A stretch of 64,000 nt of DNA from Zeus faber (Eukaryota; Chordata; Actinopteri; Zeiformes; Zeidae). The position numbers were made by a program, and so were the translations under genes. Positions 1-11,010 of the stretch are shown piece after piece; within the stretch, counting starts at the first letter, position 1, and each line of letters opens with the position of its first letter. The stretch spans positions 4,064,418-4,128,417 of the forward strand of contig OY482866.1 of NCBI GenBank assembly GCA_960531495.1, given 5' to 3'. The notes under the pieces are model-generated. The model ran no database searches, was not told where the DNA came from, and saw nothing but the letters and a program-made list of their open reading frames with translations.

Positions 1-1356
1 TATATACACCAGCCACCCCCCTTACCGTGAAATAACACTATATACACCAGCCACGCCCCCTTACCGTGAAATAACACTATATACACCAGCCACGCCCCCT
101 TACCATGAAATAACACTATATACACCAGCCACGCCCCCTTACCGTGAAATAACACCATATACACCAGCCACGCCCCCTTACTGCGAAATAAAACTATATA
201 CACCAGCCACGCCCCCTTACCGTGAAATAACACTATATACACCAGCCACGCCCCCTTACCGTGAAATAACACTATATACACCAGCCACGCCCCCTTACCG
301 TGAAATAACACTATATACACCAGCCACGCCCCCTTACCGTGAAATAACACTATATACACCAGCCACGCCCCCTTACCATGAAATAACACTATATACACCA
401 GCCACGCCCCCTTACCGTGAAATAACACTATATACACCAGCCACGCCCCCTTACCGTGAAATAACACTATATACACCAGCCACGCCCCCTTACCGTGAAA
501 TAACACTATATACACCAGCCACGCCCCTTACCGTGAAATAACACTATATACACCAGCCACGCCCCCTTACCGTGAAATAACACTATATACACCAGCCACG
601 CCCCCTTACCGTGAAATAACACTATATACACCAGCCACGCCCCTTACCGTGAAATAACACTATATACACCAGCCACGCCCCCTTACCATGAAATAACACT
701 ATATACACCAGCCACGCCCCTTACCGTGAAATAACACTATATACACCAGCCACGCCCCCTTACCGCGAAATAACACTATATACACCAGCCACGCCCCCTT
801 ACCGTGAAATAACACTATATACACCAGCCACGCCCCCTTACCGTGAAATAACACTATATACACCAGCCACGGCCCTTACCGTGAAATAACACTATATACA
901 CCAGCCACGCCCCCTTACCGTGAAATAACACTATATACACCAGCCACGCCCCCTTACCGCGAAATAACACTATATACACCAGCCACGCCCCCTTACCGCG
1001 AAATAACACTATATACACCAGCCACGGCCCTTACCGCGAAATAACACTATATACACCAGCCACGCCCCCTTACCGCGAAATAACACTATATACACCAGCC
1101 ACGCCCCCTTACCGTGAAATAACACTATATACACCAGCCACGCCCCTTACCGTGAAATAACACTATATACACCAGCCACGCCCCTTACCGTGAAATAACA
1201 CTATATACACCAGCCACGCCCCCTTACCGTAAAATAACACTATATACACCAGCCACGCCCCTTACCGTGAAATAACACTATATACACCAGCCACGCCCCC
1301 TTACCGTAAAATAACACTATATACACCAGCCACGCCCCCTTACCGTGAAATAACAC
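1..1356. repeat. 39-bp minisatellite, about 35 tandem units
   Basis: Head-to-tail units of 38-39 bp follow each other without spacers and run off the left edge of the window. Each unit has a TATATACACC segment, a CCACGCCCCC box, and a CTTACCGTGAAATAACAC segment. Variants are mostly one C more or less in the C-run (38 versus 39 bp), or CG changed to CA or CGCG at the ACCGTG site, which fits CpG decay and slippage. One diverged unit of the same sequence sits inside the miniature element at 27465-27818, so the array is an expansion of an element's internal segment. Confidence 0.95.
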
Positions 1357-1436
1357 GGGTCCTCGCTTAGCGATCAATTTGTTTAATGACCTGGTTGTAG
1401 GAACGGAGCTCGGTCGTTAAGTGAGGAGTACCTGTA
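1357..1436. mobile_element. right end of an inverted-repeat miniature element
   Basis: The array ends in a GGTCCTCGCTTAGCGA-like segment followed by an end reading AGTGAGGAGTACCTGTA. The same order (unit, GGTCCTCG segment, GACCTGGTTGTAGGAA, end) occurs at 27690-27818. The other end of that copy, at 27465, is the reverse complement (ACAGGTACTCCTCACT). This is therefore the right terminus of the element that carries the minisatellite; its left end lies outside the window. The superfamily is not assigned. Confidence 0.75.
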
Positions 1437-1794
1437 TATAGTGGTGGTGACGTTGAAGTTATGCGACCGTGGTGTGGTTTATTTATTGCCTAATGTTAAC
1501 TTTTTACTTCTGGCGATGGCATTTACGCTTCAAAAATAATATAAATTGGTGTTCATTTGTGAAGATTATCCTGCTGGACAAAACGTTTAACTATTATAAA
1601 CGTTTGTTTGCCACACACTTTCTGCAGTCATCCAAAATCCATTGGGAAAAATCTCATCGGCTTTTTCTCGAGGGAACGAGGACGACGCCAACCTCCGCGT
1701 TGCTATAACAACATTACAACGCGTGGTCCCCGCCGCGCTCTGAGCCCGCGAGGTGCCGTGACGTGGAAAACCCCCCACGTCCCCACGAACCGCT
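1437..1794. other. upstream flank of h2az1
   Basis: About 360 bp of unique-looking DNA between the minisatellite element and the promoter. It becomes CpG-rich from about 1670. Long open frames here on both strands overlap the CpG-rich promoter and show no family resemblance, so they are not called as genes. Confidence 0.5.
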
Positions 1795-1916
1795 TTTCCC
1801 GCCAAATGAACCGTTCTCTCCGTGATTGGTTCTCGCTGCGCCGGGGAAATAAGACGCCAAACACGATTGGCTCCGTGCCTTTCACGGCGTACCCGGATGG
1901 AGAGGTGTTCTATATA
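1795..1916 (+). promoter_or_regulatory. h2az1: h2az1 core promoter: E2F-like site, two inverted CCAAT boxes, TATA box
   Basis: In order are TTTCCCGC (1795-1802, within TTTTCCCGCCAAA, an E2F-type site), ATTGG (1825-1829), ATTGG (1866-1870) and TATATA (1911-1916). The inverted CCAAT boxes are 41 bp apart, the kind of spacing used by NF-Y. The TATA box puts transcription start near 1940, leaving a 5' leader of roughly 80 nt before the ATG at 2022. TATA plus CCAAT elements are known for vertebrate H2A.Z promoters; binding here is inferred from motifs only. Confidence 0.75.
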
Positions 1917-2021
1917 GTCTCTGGCAAGTCGCGGCGGGTGTTGCGGTCCAAACAAATATCCCGGACGCGGAGCCCGCGGGGGGGTTGTGTAGCGGCAATA
2001 GACGCTTCCCATAAAAAAAAA

Positions 2022-3231
2022 ATGGTGAGATTTTGCTGCTGTGTTGTTCTCCGTTGGGTACATGCACATGACACCTAGAGTATACACCCATATTTATACG
2101 AGTGAGCGTCGGCGAATGTTCGACGCTACCCTCTCGGAGCGAGCTAACGTATCGCATTCGCGTTCTAGCGACAATTCAGAACGTTGACCGTAAATGGTCG
2201 TGAGGCCGGTGCCGTTTGTGCTTGTACCAACGCGTCCTGCGTTCGCCTCCTGGGCTTTAACTGCGAGCAGATATGGCTGTTTGACTCGCTAGCCTGCTTT
2301 GGGAGCTAAGCTAGCATTTTGTGTGTCCAGGCTGGTGGAAAGGCTGGTAAAGACTCCGGGAAAACCAAGACCAAGGCTATTTCACGCTCCCAGAGAGCAG
2401 GACTGCAGGTTTGTCTTCGGAAACCGCGTTCAAAGGTTCAGGTCTGGACAAGAGGTTGAATCAAATGTAAATATTACAGGCTAAGTACATGCTTTTAATA
2501 ACACATGCCGCACAAGGCAAGCAGATGGACAAAATATTCCTGAATAGTTGGAATTCCTTGGATTTAAATGGTAGCATTCTATTGGTTTATTCCTTAATGA
2601 AATTGGGATTCATTTTATATTTTAGTGAACTCTTCAAGATTTATTCAGTTTAAGTGAGACAAGAATTAAATGAAGAAAGACCTGCCAAATCAAACCCTGT
2701 CGTGTCTCCCTGGTTATGTTTAACTTTTATTCTTTTTTTCACCCTTTCAGTTCCCTGTGGGCCGCATCCACCGACACCTCAAGTCCAGAACTACGAGTCA
2801 TGGCAGAGTCGGGGCCACTGCCGCAGTCTACAGTGCCGCCATCCTCGAATATCTCACTGCCGAGGTAACGAGTCGGGAGTCGTGCTGGGTAGCCTGAACT
2901 CAAAATGTTATACAGCTCACCTGTGGCTCGAACCCTATCCTCTCTGGAGCGCAGGTCCTGGAGCTGGCAGGCAATGCGTCTAAGGATCTCAAGGTGAAGC
3001 GCATCACCCCACGCCACTTGCAGCTCGCCATCAGAGGAGACGAGGAGCTGGATTCGCTCATCAAGGCGACAATCGCCGGTGGCGGTAAGTAGGACGGCGG
3101 AAGCCGGGCTATAAGCGCAACTTTCTCCAAACGACGTGTGCTCGCATGCTGATTTATTTTAATTTGCAGGCGTCATCCCCCACATCCACAAATCTCTGAT
3201 TGGAAAGAAAGGACAACAGAAGACCGTATAA
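2022..3231 (+). CDS. h2az1: histone H2A.Z (H2A.Z.1 type), five coding exons, complete
   Basis: This is the replacement histone that pairs with H2B in promoter and enhancer nucleosomes in the nucleus. Exons are 2022-2024 (ATG only, donor GTGAGA), 2331-2408, 2751-2864, 2955-3084 and 3170-3231. All introns are GT-AG and the joined frame is 128 codons, the family's usual length. The start was chosen because exon 2 begins in phase 0 at [10 protein letters not shown] after a CCAG acceptor, and the only ATG directly abutting a good donor upstream is at 2022. Visible features are the acetylatable Lys-rich tail, the histone fold with [15 protein letters not shown], the extended acidic patch [13 protein letters not shown], and the C-terminus GKKGQQKTV. 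Thr14, Ser38 and the final Val match H2A.Z.1 rather than H2A.Z.2 (Ala, Thr, Ala). Differences from human include Thr for Ala at residue 13 and Ile for Val at residue 18, counting Met as 1. No frame damage is seen. Confidence 0.95.
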
Positions 3232-3423
3232 CAGGTGCCATTGAAGTTCTGCCATCTCGGGACAACGTCTGCATCACATGTTTTAGCTTAGTACACGTCA
3301 TTTGTATTGTTGGGCTTGCGTTTACTCACCAGGGTTATTTAAGTGGCTTCAGAGAAGCTTTGCTTTTTGCTTTTTTTTGGTACTTATGTTTTTGTGGCAT
3401 CCCAGTGTTTAATGTGGTGTTTT

Positions 3424-3429
3424 AATAAA
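3424..3429 (+). terminator. h2az1: poly(A) signal of h2az1
   Basis: AATAAA lies about 190 nt after the stop codon and is followed by a T/G-rich stretch. A short 3' UTR of about 200 nt is inferred. Confidence 0.7.
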
Positions 3430-3431
3430 CT

Positions 3432-4837
3432 TCAAAAGGGTATTTGCCTTGGGTCAGTCATTTAATTATTTTTGAAAGTCATCCTTTTCACACAAGCCTG
3501 CTCTAAACATTATCTGTACAATCAAGGCTTCAGTGAGTCAATGTGTTGGGTTTCCACACTTTATTTATTGTGGCACTGAAGTGTGAAAGCAAGGGCTACC
3601 AGATTCCTACTTAGTTTAATTTGAAGGATAAAGTACACACACGTTGCATGTTAGTGGGGAGTGCCAAAGTATCTGAAAGGGTAGTAGCACTATTGAGCTA
3701 TGTTGCCAACACAGCATGTTTAAATACTTTAAACATGGCTTCAGCAACATAAGCCTGAGAAGTAGTAAGGTTCATTTAGGAGGATTTTAATGTAGATTTC
3801 ATACAACACAGCCAATTAATTCTATTATAGAATTGTGATTGTGGCCACCTGCGCAAGCAACTCATGTCTATTACGCGCATGTTAATATTTTTAGAGTGTG
3901 TAATCACCGGGTGTCGTGACATTTCGCGGCATATACAGGTATGTATGTGACATAACCCCTTGAACGTGGTTTATGATAGTGACTGCATAGCATTTTCATG
4001 ACATGGCGTCATCCACTAGGTTGCGCTATAACATCAGTGACGACACACCACATGTATTTCACCTCATGTTGGTCAGACCAGTTGCAGCTCGTTCACTATA
4101 TCATATAAAGATGTAACTGCTAATTAAATCAAGTCAATGACTTTGGAATAAACAGAACATTTATCTAGAGCAGTTAGAGACGAGTCTTGCTGTCGCAGTT
4201 GCCCCGAAAGCTGGAGTAGAGGCTTCTAGTAATGACAATATCACATCCAAACGTCACATTTTAGAACTTGTAACTGTCTTATGTACCCCCCTTTTATTAT
4301 GACGTTTGCCTTGCTGTGACTCTTATATATTTTTTTTTAATCTTGAATTTCCCTCTCGGGATTAAAGTGTCATTTTATTTCAGATTATTCTATATGCTAT
4401 ACATCAACACATGTTTATAAATAGCGATAATGGTTGATGGAACTATCACAAGTAAAAAAACAACTTAATGGTCACTGAATAAAAACTATCAAAGTATCCA
4501 GGTTATCACATTGTTGATATATGCACAATAATCATTATCAGGCGACCAATAATTCGTATTAATAAGCAAATAATCCCTATTTCTGCTTTGTTGTGATGTC
4601 TTATCACTCTCACTTTATTGTTCCTTATAATTCATGTATGTTTCATGATTGTGCCTTATGCCAAATAGAATACATATTTATATATTTATTGGGCAGTGTG
4701 TGCATTCATTTTTTCCTAACCCTATTAAAAATAAAAGGTTTATGACATCACCTGTTGGTTTTGAACAGACATTAAGAAGCCTCAAGTTAGGATTTATACT
4801 TGCACCAATCTCAAACCCATGCATGCTCCAACTTGAA
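3432..4837. other. intergenic, no gene seen
   Basis: AT-rich sequence without a credible ORF. A 35-bp stretch at 3901-3935 (starting TAATCACCGGGTGTCGTGAC) recurs with four differences at 25478-25512, both preceded by an ATTTTTAG motif, so a fragment of a dispersed repeat is present. Nothing else is recognised. Confidence 0.5.
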
Positions 4838-4900
4838 AGAGAGACCTGTCAATTCAAGCAACCCTGCCCTCAAATATATCCCTCCTACATAATTAATATA
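4838..4900. repeat. 63-bp direct repeat, left copy (target-site duplication)
   Basis: Begins AGAGAGACCTGTCAATTC and ends TAATTAATATA. It matches 6231-6293 at all but four positions. The second copy starts immediately after the oligo-A tail of the enclosed element, the arrangement expected of a retroposition target-site duplication. Confidence 0.75.
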
Positions 4901-6230
4901 TACTGCGCCCCTATGTCGATCTGGTCGCGCTTCGCCTATCTCTCCTAGTGCCAAAACTCATACTCAGTACATACACCACACAATAGGCCTAGGGCTTGCG
5001 GGATGGGCAGGGTGCGAGCTATGTGGGTGGGGATGCGGCGGGCGGCTGCCATCTTGCCTGTCACGCCCCTGCCGCAGCGTGTTTCTAGTCAGTCCCTAAA
5101 TTTTAATCCCACTCATATTCGCTTCGAACACGTACGCTCGCACACCAATCCTACTCCGAACAACACTCCACCAGACCAGGGTCTGCGGTACAGGAGGGGT
5201 GCGAGTGATTCGGGTTCGACTGGCCTGATGGACTCGCACTCACACACCCCGCAATTTTAACTGCAATTGCCAACAGCACACATTGAGCACTGGGGTTTTC
5301 TGGGTGGTGGGTGGCTCGGTGTGGGGGTGTTGTTGGAGTGCACCCCAGCACCCTCCTGGTTGCATTCCTCTCCTTTCCTCCCTCATTTACAATTACCAAC
5401 AGCACACATTGAGCACTGGGGTTTTCTGGGTGGTGGGTGGCTCGGTGTGGGGGTGTTGTTGGAGTGCACCCCAGCACCCTCCTGGTTGCATTCCTCTCCT
5501 TTCCTCCCTCATTTACAATTGCCAACAGCACACATTGAGCACTGGGGTTTTCTGGGTGGTGGGTGGCTCGGTGTGGGGGTGTTGTTGGAGTGCACCCCAG
5601 CACCCTCCTGGTTGCATTCCTCTCCTTTCCTCCCTCATTTACAATTGCCAACAGCACACATTGAGCACTGGGGTTTTCTGGGTGGTGGGTGGCTCGGTGT
5701 GGGGGTGTTGTTGGAGTGCACCCCAGCACCCTCCTGGTTGCATTCCTCTCCTTTCCTCCCTCATTTACTGCCATAATTATGACAGGAAGAGGCCACGTGA
5801 CCAGTTGTAGTTCCAGTTTTCCTGGACCTAATTCAGTTTTTCAATACATGTTGTCGTTCAATGTTTGTTTTTGTGTAAATGTTGTTTGGTTCTATGTTTA
5901 TTTGTCTCACCATGGTGATTCTCCCCCTCTTGGAGTAGTGATCAGTTGTTTATAGACCCAAACATGATAAATAGTTCTCCAAAGATGGGGGTTGGTGGTG
6001 GCTCTCCATAACCAAAACTGTGCTCTTGTCATTCTACAGGGCGTCCACAGGACAGAGTTATTGTAGCAGTTCTTGATGATTTAAGAATTAATAAAGAGTT
6101 GCATTGCAGGTTGAAAACTTGAACTCCACTTGCAGACTAACTCTGTCCTGGATGCAAATGGCATTCAAATACTCTGTGTCGTATGCCCAGCATGCTGACA
6201 GCACAGGTTATATAAAAAAAAAAAAAAAAA
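4901..6230 (+). mobile_element. retroposed 3' end of a LINE with internal tandem repeats and poly(A) tail
   Basis: The body has a GC-rich 5' part (4901-5263), four 126-bp tandem units (about 5264-5770), and a 3' part from about 5771 to the sequence GCATGCTGACAGCACAGG. It then ends in an A-tail (6213-6230). The 3' part is the same sequence as 41248-41745, which follows a damaged L1 ORF2, and as 43936-44320. It is therefore read as a 5'-truncated insertion of that L1-type family's 3' region. No reverse-transcriptase coding sequence is present. Flanking 63-bp repeats mark the insertion. Confidence 0.7.
5264..5770. repeat. four tandem copies of a 126-bp unit
   Basis: CAACAGCACACATTGAGCAC recurs at 5271, 5397, 5523 and 5649, exactly 126 bp apart. 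The copies are almost identical. Because 126 is divisible by three, every stop-free frame stays open through the array, producing repeat-protein look-alikes on both strands that are not genes. The L1-linked copy at 41248 has only the second half of one unit. Confidence 0.95.
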
Positions 6231-6293
6231 AGAGAGACCTGTCAATCCAAGCAACCACGCCCTCAAATATATCCCTCTTACATAATTAATATA
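6231..6293. repeat. 63-bp direct repeat, right copy (target-site duplication)
   Basis: Partner of 4838-4900 with four mismatches in 63 positions. It directly follows the oligo-A tail. Confidence 0.75.
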
Positions 6294-7440
<1,147 letters not shown>

Positions 7441-9045
7441 CAGTGGGGCAAAAAAGTATTTAGTCAGCCACCAATTGTGCAAGTTCTCCCACTTAAAAAG
7501 ATGAGAGAGGCCTGTAATTTTCATCATAGGTTCACTTCGACTATGAGAGACAGAATGGAGGGAAAGAATCCAGGAAATCACATTGTAGGATTTTTAATGA
7601 ATTAATTGGAAATTCCTCAGTAAAATAAGTATTTGGTCACCTACAAACAAGCAAGATTTCTGGCTTTCACAGACCTGTAACTTTTTCTTTAAGAGGCTCC
7701 TCTGTCCTCCACTCGTTACCTGTATTAATGGCACCTGTTTGAACTCGTTGTCAGTATAAAAGACACCTGTCCACAACCTCAAACAGTCACACTCCAAACT
7801 CCACTATGGCCAAGACCAAAGAGCTGTCAAAGGACACCAGAAACAAAACTGTAGACCTGCACCAGGCTGGGAAGACTGAATCTGCAATAGGTAAGCAGCT
7901 TGTTGTGAAGAAATCAACTGTGGGAGCAATGATTAGAAAATGGAAGACATACAAGACCACTGATAATCTCCCTCGATCTGGGGCTCCACGCAAGATCTCA
8001 CCCTGTGGGGTCAAAATGATCACAAGAATGGTGAGCAAACATCCCAGAAGCACACGGGGGGACCTAGTGAATGACCTGCAGAGAGCTGGGACCAAAGTAA
8101 CAAAGGCTACCATCAGTAACACACTACGCCGCCAGGGACTCAAATCCTGCAGTGCCAGACGTGTCCCCCTGCTTAAGCCAGTGCATGTCCAGGCCCGTCT
8201 GAAGTTTGCTAGAGAGCATTTGGATGATCCAGAAGAGGATTGGGAGAATGTCATATGGTCCGATGCAACCAAAATAGAACTTTTTGGTCAAAACTCAACT
8301 TGAAGTGTTTGGAGGAAAAACGAAGCTGAGGTGCATCCAAAGAACACCATACCTACTGTGAAGCATGGGGATGGAAGCATCATGCTTTGGGGCTGTTTTT
8401 CTGCAAAGGGACCAGGACGACTGATCCGTGTAAAGGAAAGAATGAATGGGGCCATGTACCGTGAGATTTTGAGTGAAAACCTCCTTCCATCAGCAAGGGC
8501 ATTGAAGATGAAACGTTGCTGGGTCTTTCAGCATGACAATGATCCCAAACACACCGCCCGGGCAACGAAGGAGCGGCTTCGTAAGAAGCATTTCAAGGTC
8601 CTGGAGTGGCCTAGCCAGTCTCCAGATCTCAACCCCATAGAAAATCTTTGGAGGGAGTTGAAAGTCTGTGTTGCCCAGCGACAGCCCCAAAACATCACCG
8701 CTCTAGAGGAGATCTGCATGGAGGAATGGGCCAAAATACCAGCAACAGTGTGTGAAAACCTTGTGAAGACTTACAGAAAACATTTGACCTCTGTCATTGC
8801 AAACAAAGAGTATATAACAAAGTATTGAGATGAACTTTTGTTATTGAGCAAATACTTATTTTACACCATAATTTGCAAATAAATTCTTTAAAAATCAGAC
8901 AATGTGATTTTCTGGATTTTTTTTTTCTCATTCTGTCTCTCATAGTCGAAGTGTACCTATGATGAAAATAACAGGCCTCTCTCATCTTTTTAAGTGGGAG
9001 AACTTGCACAATTGGTGGCTGACTAAATACTTTTTTGCCCCACTG
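7441..9045 (+). mobile_element. Tc1-type transposon with both inverted ends
   Basis: The left end starts CAGTGGGGCAAAAAAGTATT and the right end at 9045 is its reverse complement. The inverted ends are about 90 bp long and also share the AAGATGAGAGAGGCCTGT segment. TA dinucleotides flank both ends, as expected for Tc1/mariner, and the target was a (TA)n run. The element is about 1.6 kb, the full-length size for fish Tc1 copies, with one transposase gene in the centre. Confidence 0.95.
7806..8828 (+). pseudogene. Tc1 transposase, one in-frame stop
   Basis: The frame runs [20 protein letters not shown] through a paired-like helix-turn-helix region (about residues 1-110) to a DD34E catalytic domain. 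Visible catalytic positions are D in [12 protein letters not shown] in [13 protein letters not shown] and E in [15 protein letters not shown]. About 340 codons remain in one frame with a single TGA at 8301-8303, just after the first catalytic block. Otherwise the length matches the family. The usual SDETKIELFG reads [10 protein letters not shown]. The copy is inactive as it stands but looks relatively young. Confidence 0.9.
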
Positions 9046-9208
9046 TATATATATATATATTTTTTTTTACATTTGGTATAGCGTATAGGTTTTTGCTTGC
9101 CTTTGTCCTTTGAATAACCCAATCTGATTTTCTATATAGTTGCGAGATACATCCTGCGGATGCGCTGGGACACATCCTCATTGATGTTACCTGGGGTCAC
9201 TGGGTGTT
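9046..9208. other. short spacer between mobile elements
   Basis: Remainder of the (TA)n target, then about 130 bp of unassigned sequence. Confidence 0.4.
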
Positions 9209-9554
9209 TCAAGTATCACACACCCTCGCCCAGGCGACCCAACCAGGGTTGATCAGACCCCAGCCTGTGTCCCAGCAGCATTGGCACGGTTCTGCCTTCT
9301 TGATCCAAAGCCACCTGGTGGCTTTCTCCGCGGCTTCGGTTACAGATCTGATGGTCTTCCCCTTTGCCTTCCCCGTGATGCCCAGCAGCGTCAACACTTT
9401 GCGGAGTGAGCGCCCTGCGAATCCTCTGCAGCCCACCTCGCAGCGAGTTCGCCAGCCATGCCTTCTGAATTCTTCCACAAGCTCCTGGTACTTAGCCTGC
9501 TTCTTTTCATTGGCCTCTTCCATGCGTTCTTCCCAGGACACTGTGAGCTCCAGC

Positions 9555-9555
<1 letters not shown>
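9209..9555 (-). mobile_element. LINE reverse-transcriptase C-terminal fragment
   Basis: The minus-strand frame reads MLELTVSWEERMEEANEKKQ, then YQELVEEFRRHGWRTRCEVG, CRGFAGRSLRKVLTLLGITG, and AAEKATRWLWIKKAEP. This is the conserved tail found after the polymerase domain in a common group of fish non-LTR reverse transcriptases (VPWEERMEEA, GWRTRC, VGCRGFAG, KATRWLW). Only about 115 codons remain and no RT motifs lie upstream, where a (GA)n tract cuts it. The LINE clade was not settled. Confidence 0.75.

Positions 9556-9558
<3 letters not shown>

Positions 9559-9651
<93 letters not shown>
9559..9651. repeat. (GA)n microsatellite, about 93 bp
   Basis: Pure GA dinucleotide tract between the LINE fragment and the SINE. 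Confidence 0.97.
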
Positions 9652-9653
<2 letters not shown>

Positions 9654-9689
9654 TTATAATAAATATAATATTTACTCAAATAGAAAGAA

Positions 9690-10122
9690 AGAAGAAGAAA
9701 CAGTCTTTATTCGTCACGCAACACACCACACTACAACACATGCTTGCACACACACACGCACATGCTTTGATGGTGGCCGGTGAAATGGCTCCTCTGCATT
9801 AATCCATCCTGTCTTGTCCTTCCTCCGGGGGCACAGCCAGGAGCAGTGGGCAGCATACGTGGACGTGCCCGGGGACCAGGTGATGAGTGTCCATTGCTGG
9901 TCAGACGACGATGTGTGCATGTTTTTGGTGGGGGTCCTTACTGACGTGAGGTGGAGGAAACCCCAAGTGAGCACGGGGAGAACATGCAAACTCCACACAG
10001 AAAGGCTCCTATTTGGGAGATAACCCGCCGGAGCACGGTGCCAACAGCGCCCCAGGGGGGAATCAAACCCAGGACCTTCTTGCTGTGAGGCAGCAGTGCA
10101 ATGCACTGCGCCACCGTCACCA
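9690..10122 (-). mobile_element. tRNA-derived SINE
   Basis: Read on the minus strand it starts GGTGGCGCAGTGCATTGCAC, containing an A-box-like TGGCGCAGTGC, then CAAGAAGGTCCTGGGTTTGA with a B-box-like GGTTTGATTCC. It continues TGTGTGGAGTTTGCATGTTC and TCCCCGTG, the body typical of a widespread fish tRNA-SINE. It ends near GTGACGAATAAAG and a TTC-rich tail. The CpG sites of the promoter boxes are partly decayed. Confidence 0.85.
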
Positions 10123-10132
10123 AATATTGCAC

Positions 10133-10220
10133 GTAAGTACGGTGCAATTGCGGCTTGGTTTCACGTTGTCTGAAGTCATGTATTTAACGTGAAACCAAGC
10201 CGCAATTGCACCGTACTTAC
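10133..10220. repeat. perfect 35-bp inverted repeat with an 18-bp loop
   Basis: Left arm 10133-10167 begins GTAAGTACGGTGCAATTGCG; right arm 10186-10220 is its exact reverse complement. The spacer is 10168-10185. It lies just beyond the 5' end of the SINE. It may be a fold-back miniature element or a replication-slippage palindrome. Confidence 0.95.
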
Positions 10221-11010
10221 TTACTCCTATACTCCACTATATTTCAAAGCAAGTATCATGCTTTTCACTCTTTGCAATACCTACAAGTAACCTAACCCCT
10301 AACCATTTTAATTCAAGGCGACCAATACTGGACTAACACTAACCTGCGTAGAAGGACGAAATGTGTCATAGTACTGAAATTTGAGGTGATCATCTTGGAC
10401 AACTTGGAGTACTGAGTAATTATTTCTGACACTCAGGTTTTTTCTATCATCAAGTACTTGAATACTTCCTTGAGGTGCTTTCTGGACTGCAACTGACAAC
10501 TGGGGGGGGTGCTTTCTCTTACCAGCGCTGGCCTTGTGCCAGAGTGACGATCAATGTCTCTTCTACTTCTGAGCCCCTCCACACCACCCCCACCACCACC
10601 ACCACCCACCTTTTATTGGAGGAAATGGTATTTGGGAGCTCAAACAGGATGTCCTGCTGACTGGCCCGGGGCATTGGCATTATCTTCCACTTTTTCCCCT
10701 CTGTTACCGTTCCACCGAATCCGGCCTTGCTCTGAACCCTCTCCTTAAGAAACCTCTTTTGGAGACAAAATAGAGACTCGACGAATTAAGGTGTAAGTAC
10801 GCCCAAGACCATGGTAGCCTCAAATAGTAGGCAGCCACTTCCTTTCAGCACACTATGGGTTAATAACGACACTGCATAGAAACTTTTACCAGCTTACTCT
10901 GCGTCCAGTGCATACTGTGGATGTGGTATGTCATCCTGGTATCAACCGTTAGGGTCTAATTTGAATGTTATTGAACAAACCTCCCAATGATAACAGTATT
11001 TTATGCACTC
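10221..11010. other. intergenic, no gene seen
   Basis: Mixed sequence with a G-run near 10501 and a (CCA)n-rich patch at about 10575-10610. No supported feature. Confidence 0.5.

Noticed and set aside
1-1356. Possible CRISPR-like array of about 39-bp repeats
   Set aside because: Units are contiguous with no unique spacers, the DNA is vertebrate, and the unit is found inside a miniature element elsewhere in the window.
1587-2157. Overlapping ORFs of 91-166 codons on both strands
   Set aside because: They lie over the CpG-rich h2az1 promoter and first exon and read through the TATA and CCAAT boxes; no family resemblance.
5151-5810. Repeat-protein ORFs of 169-207 codons on both strands
   Set aside because: They come from a 126-bp tandem unit whose length is divisible by three; all frames without a stop stay open. 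No domain resemblance.
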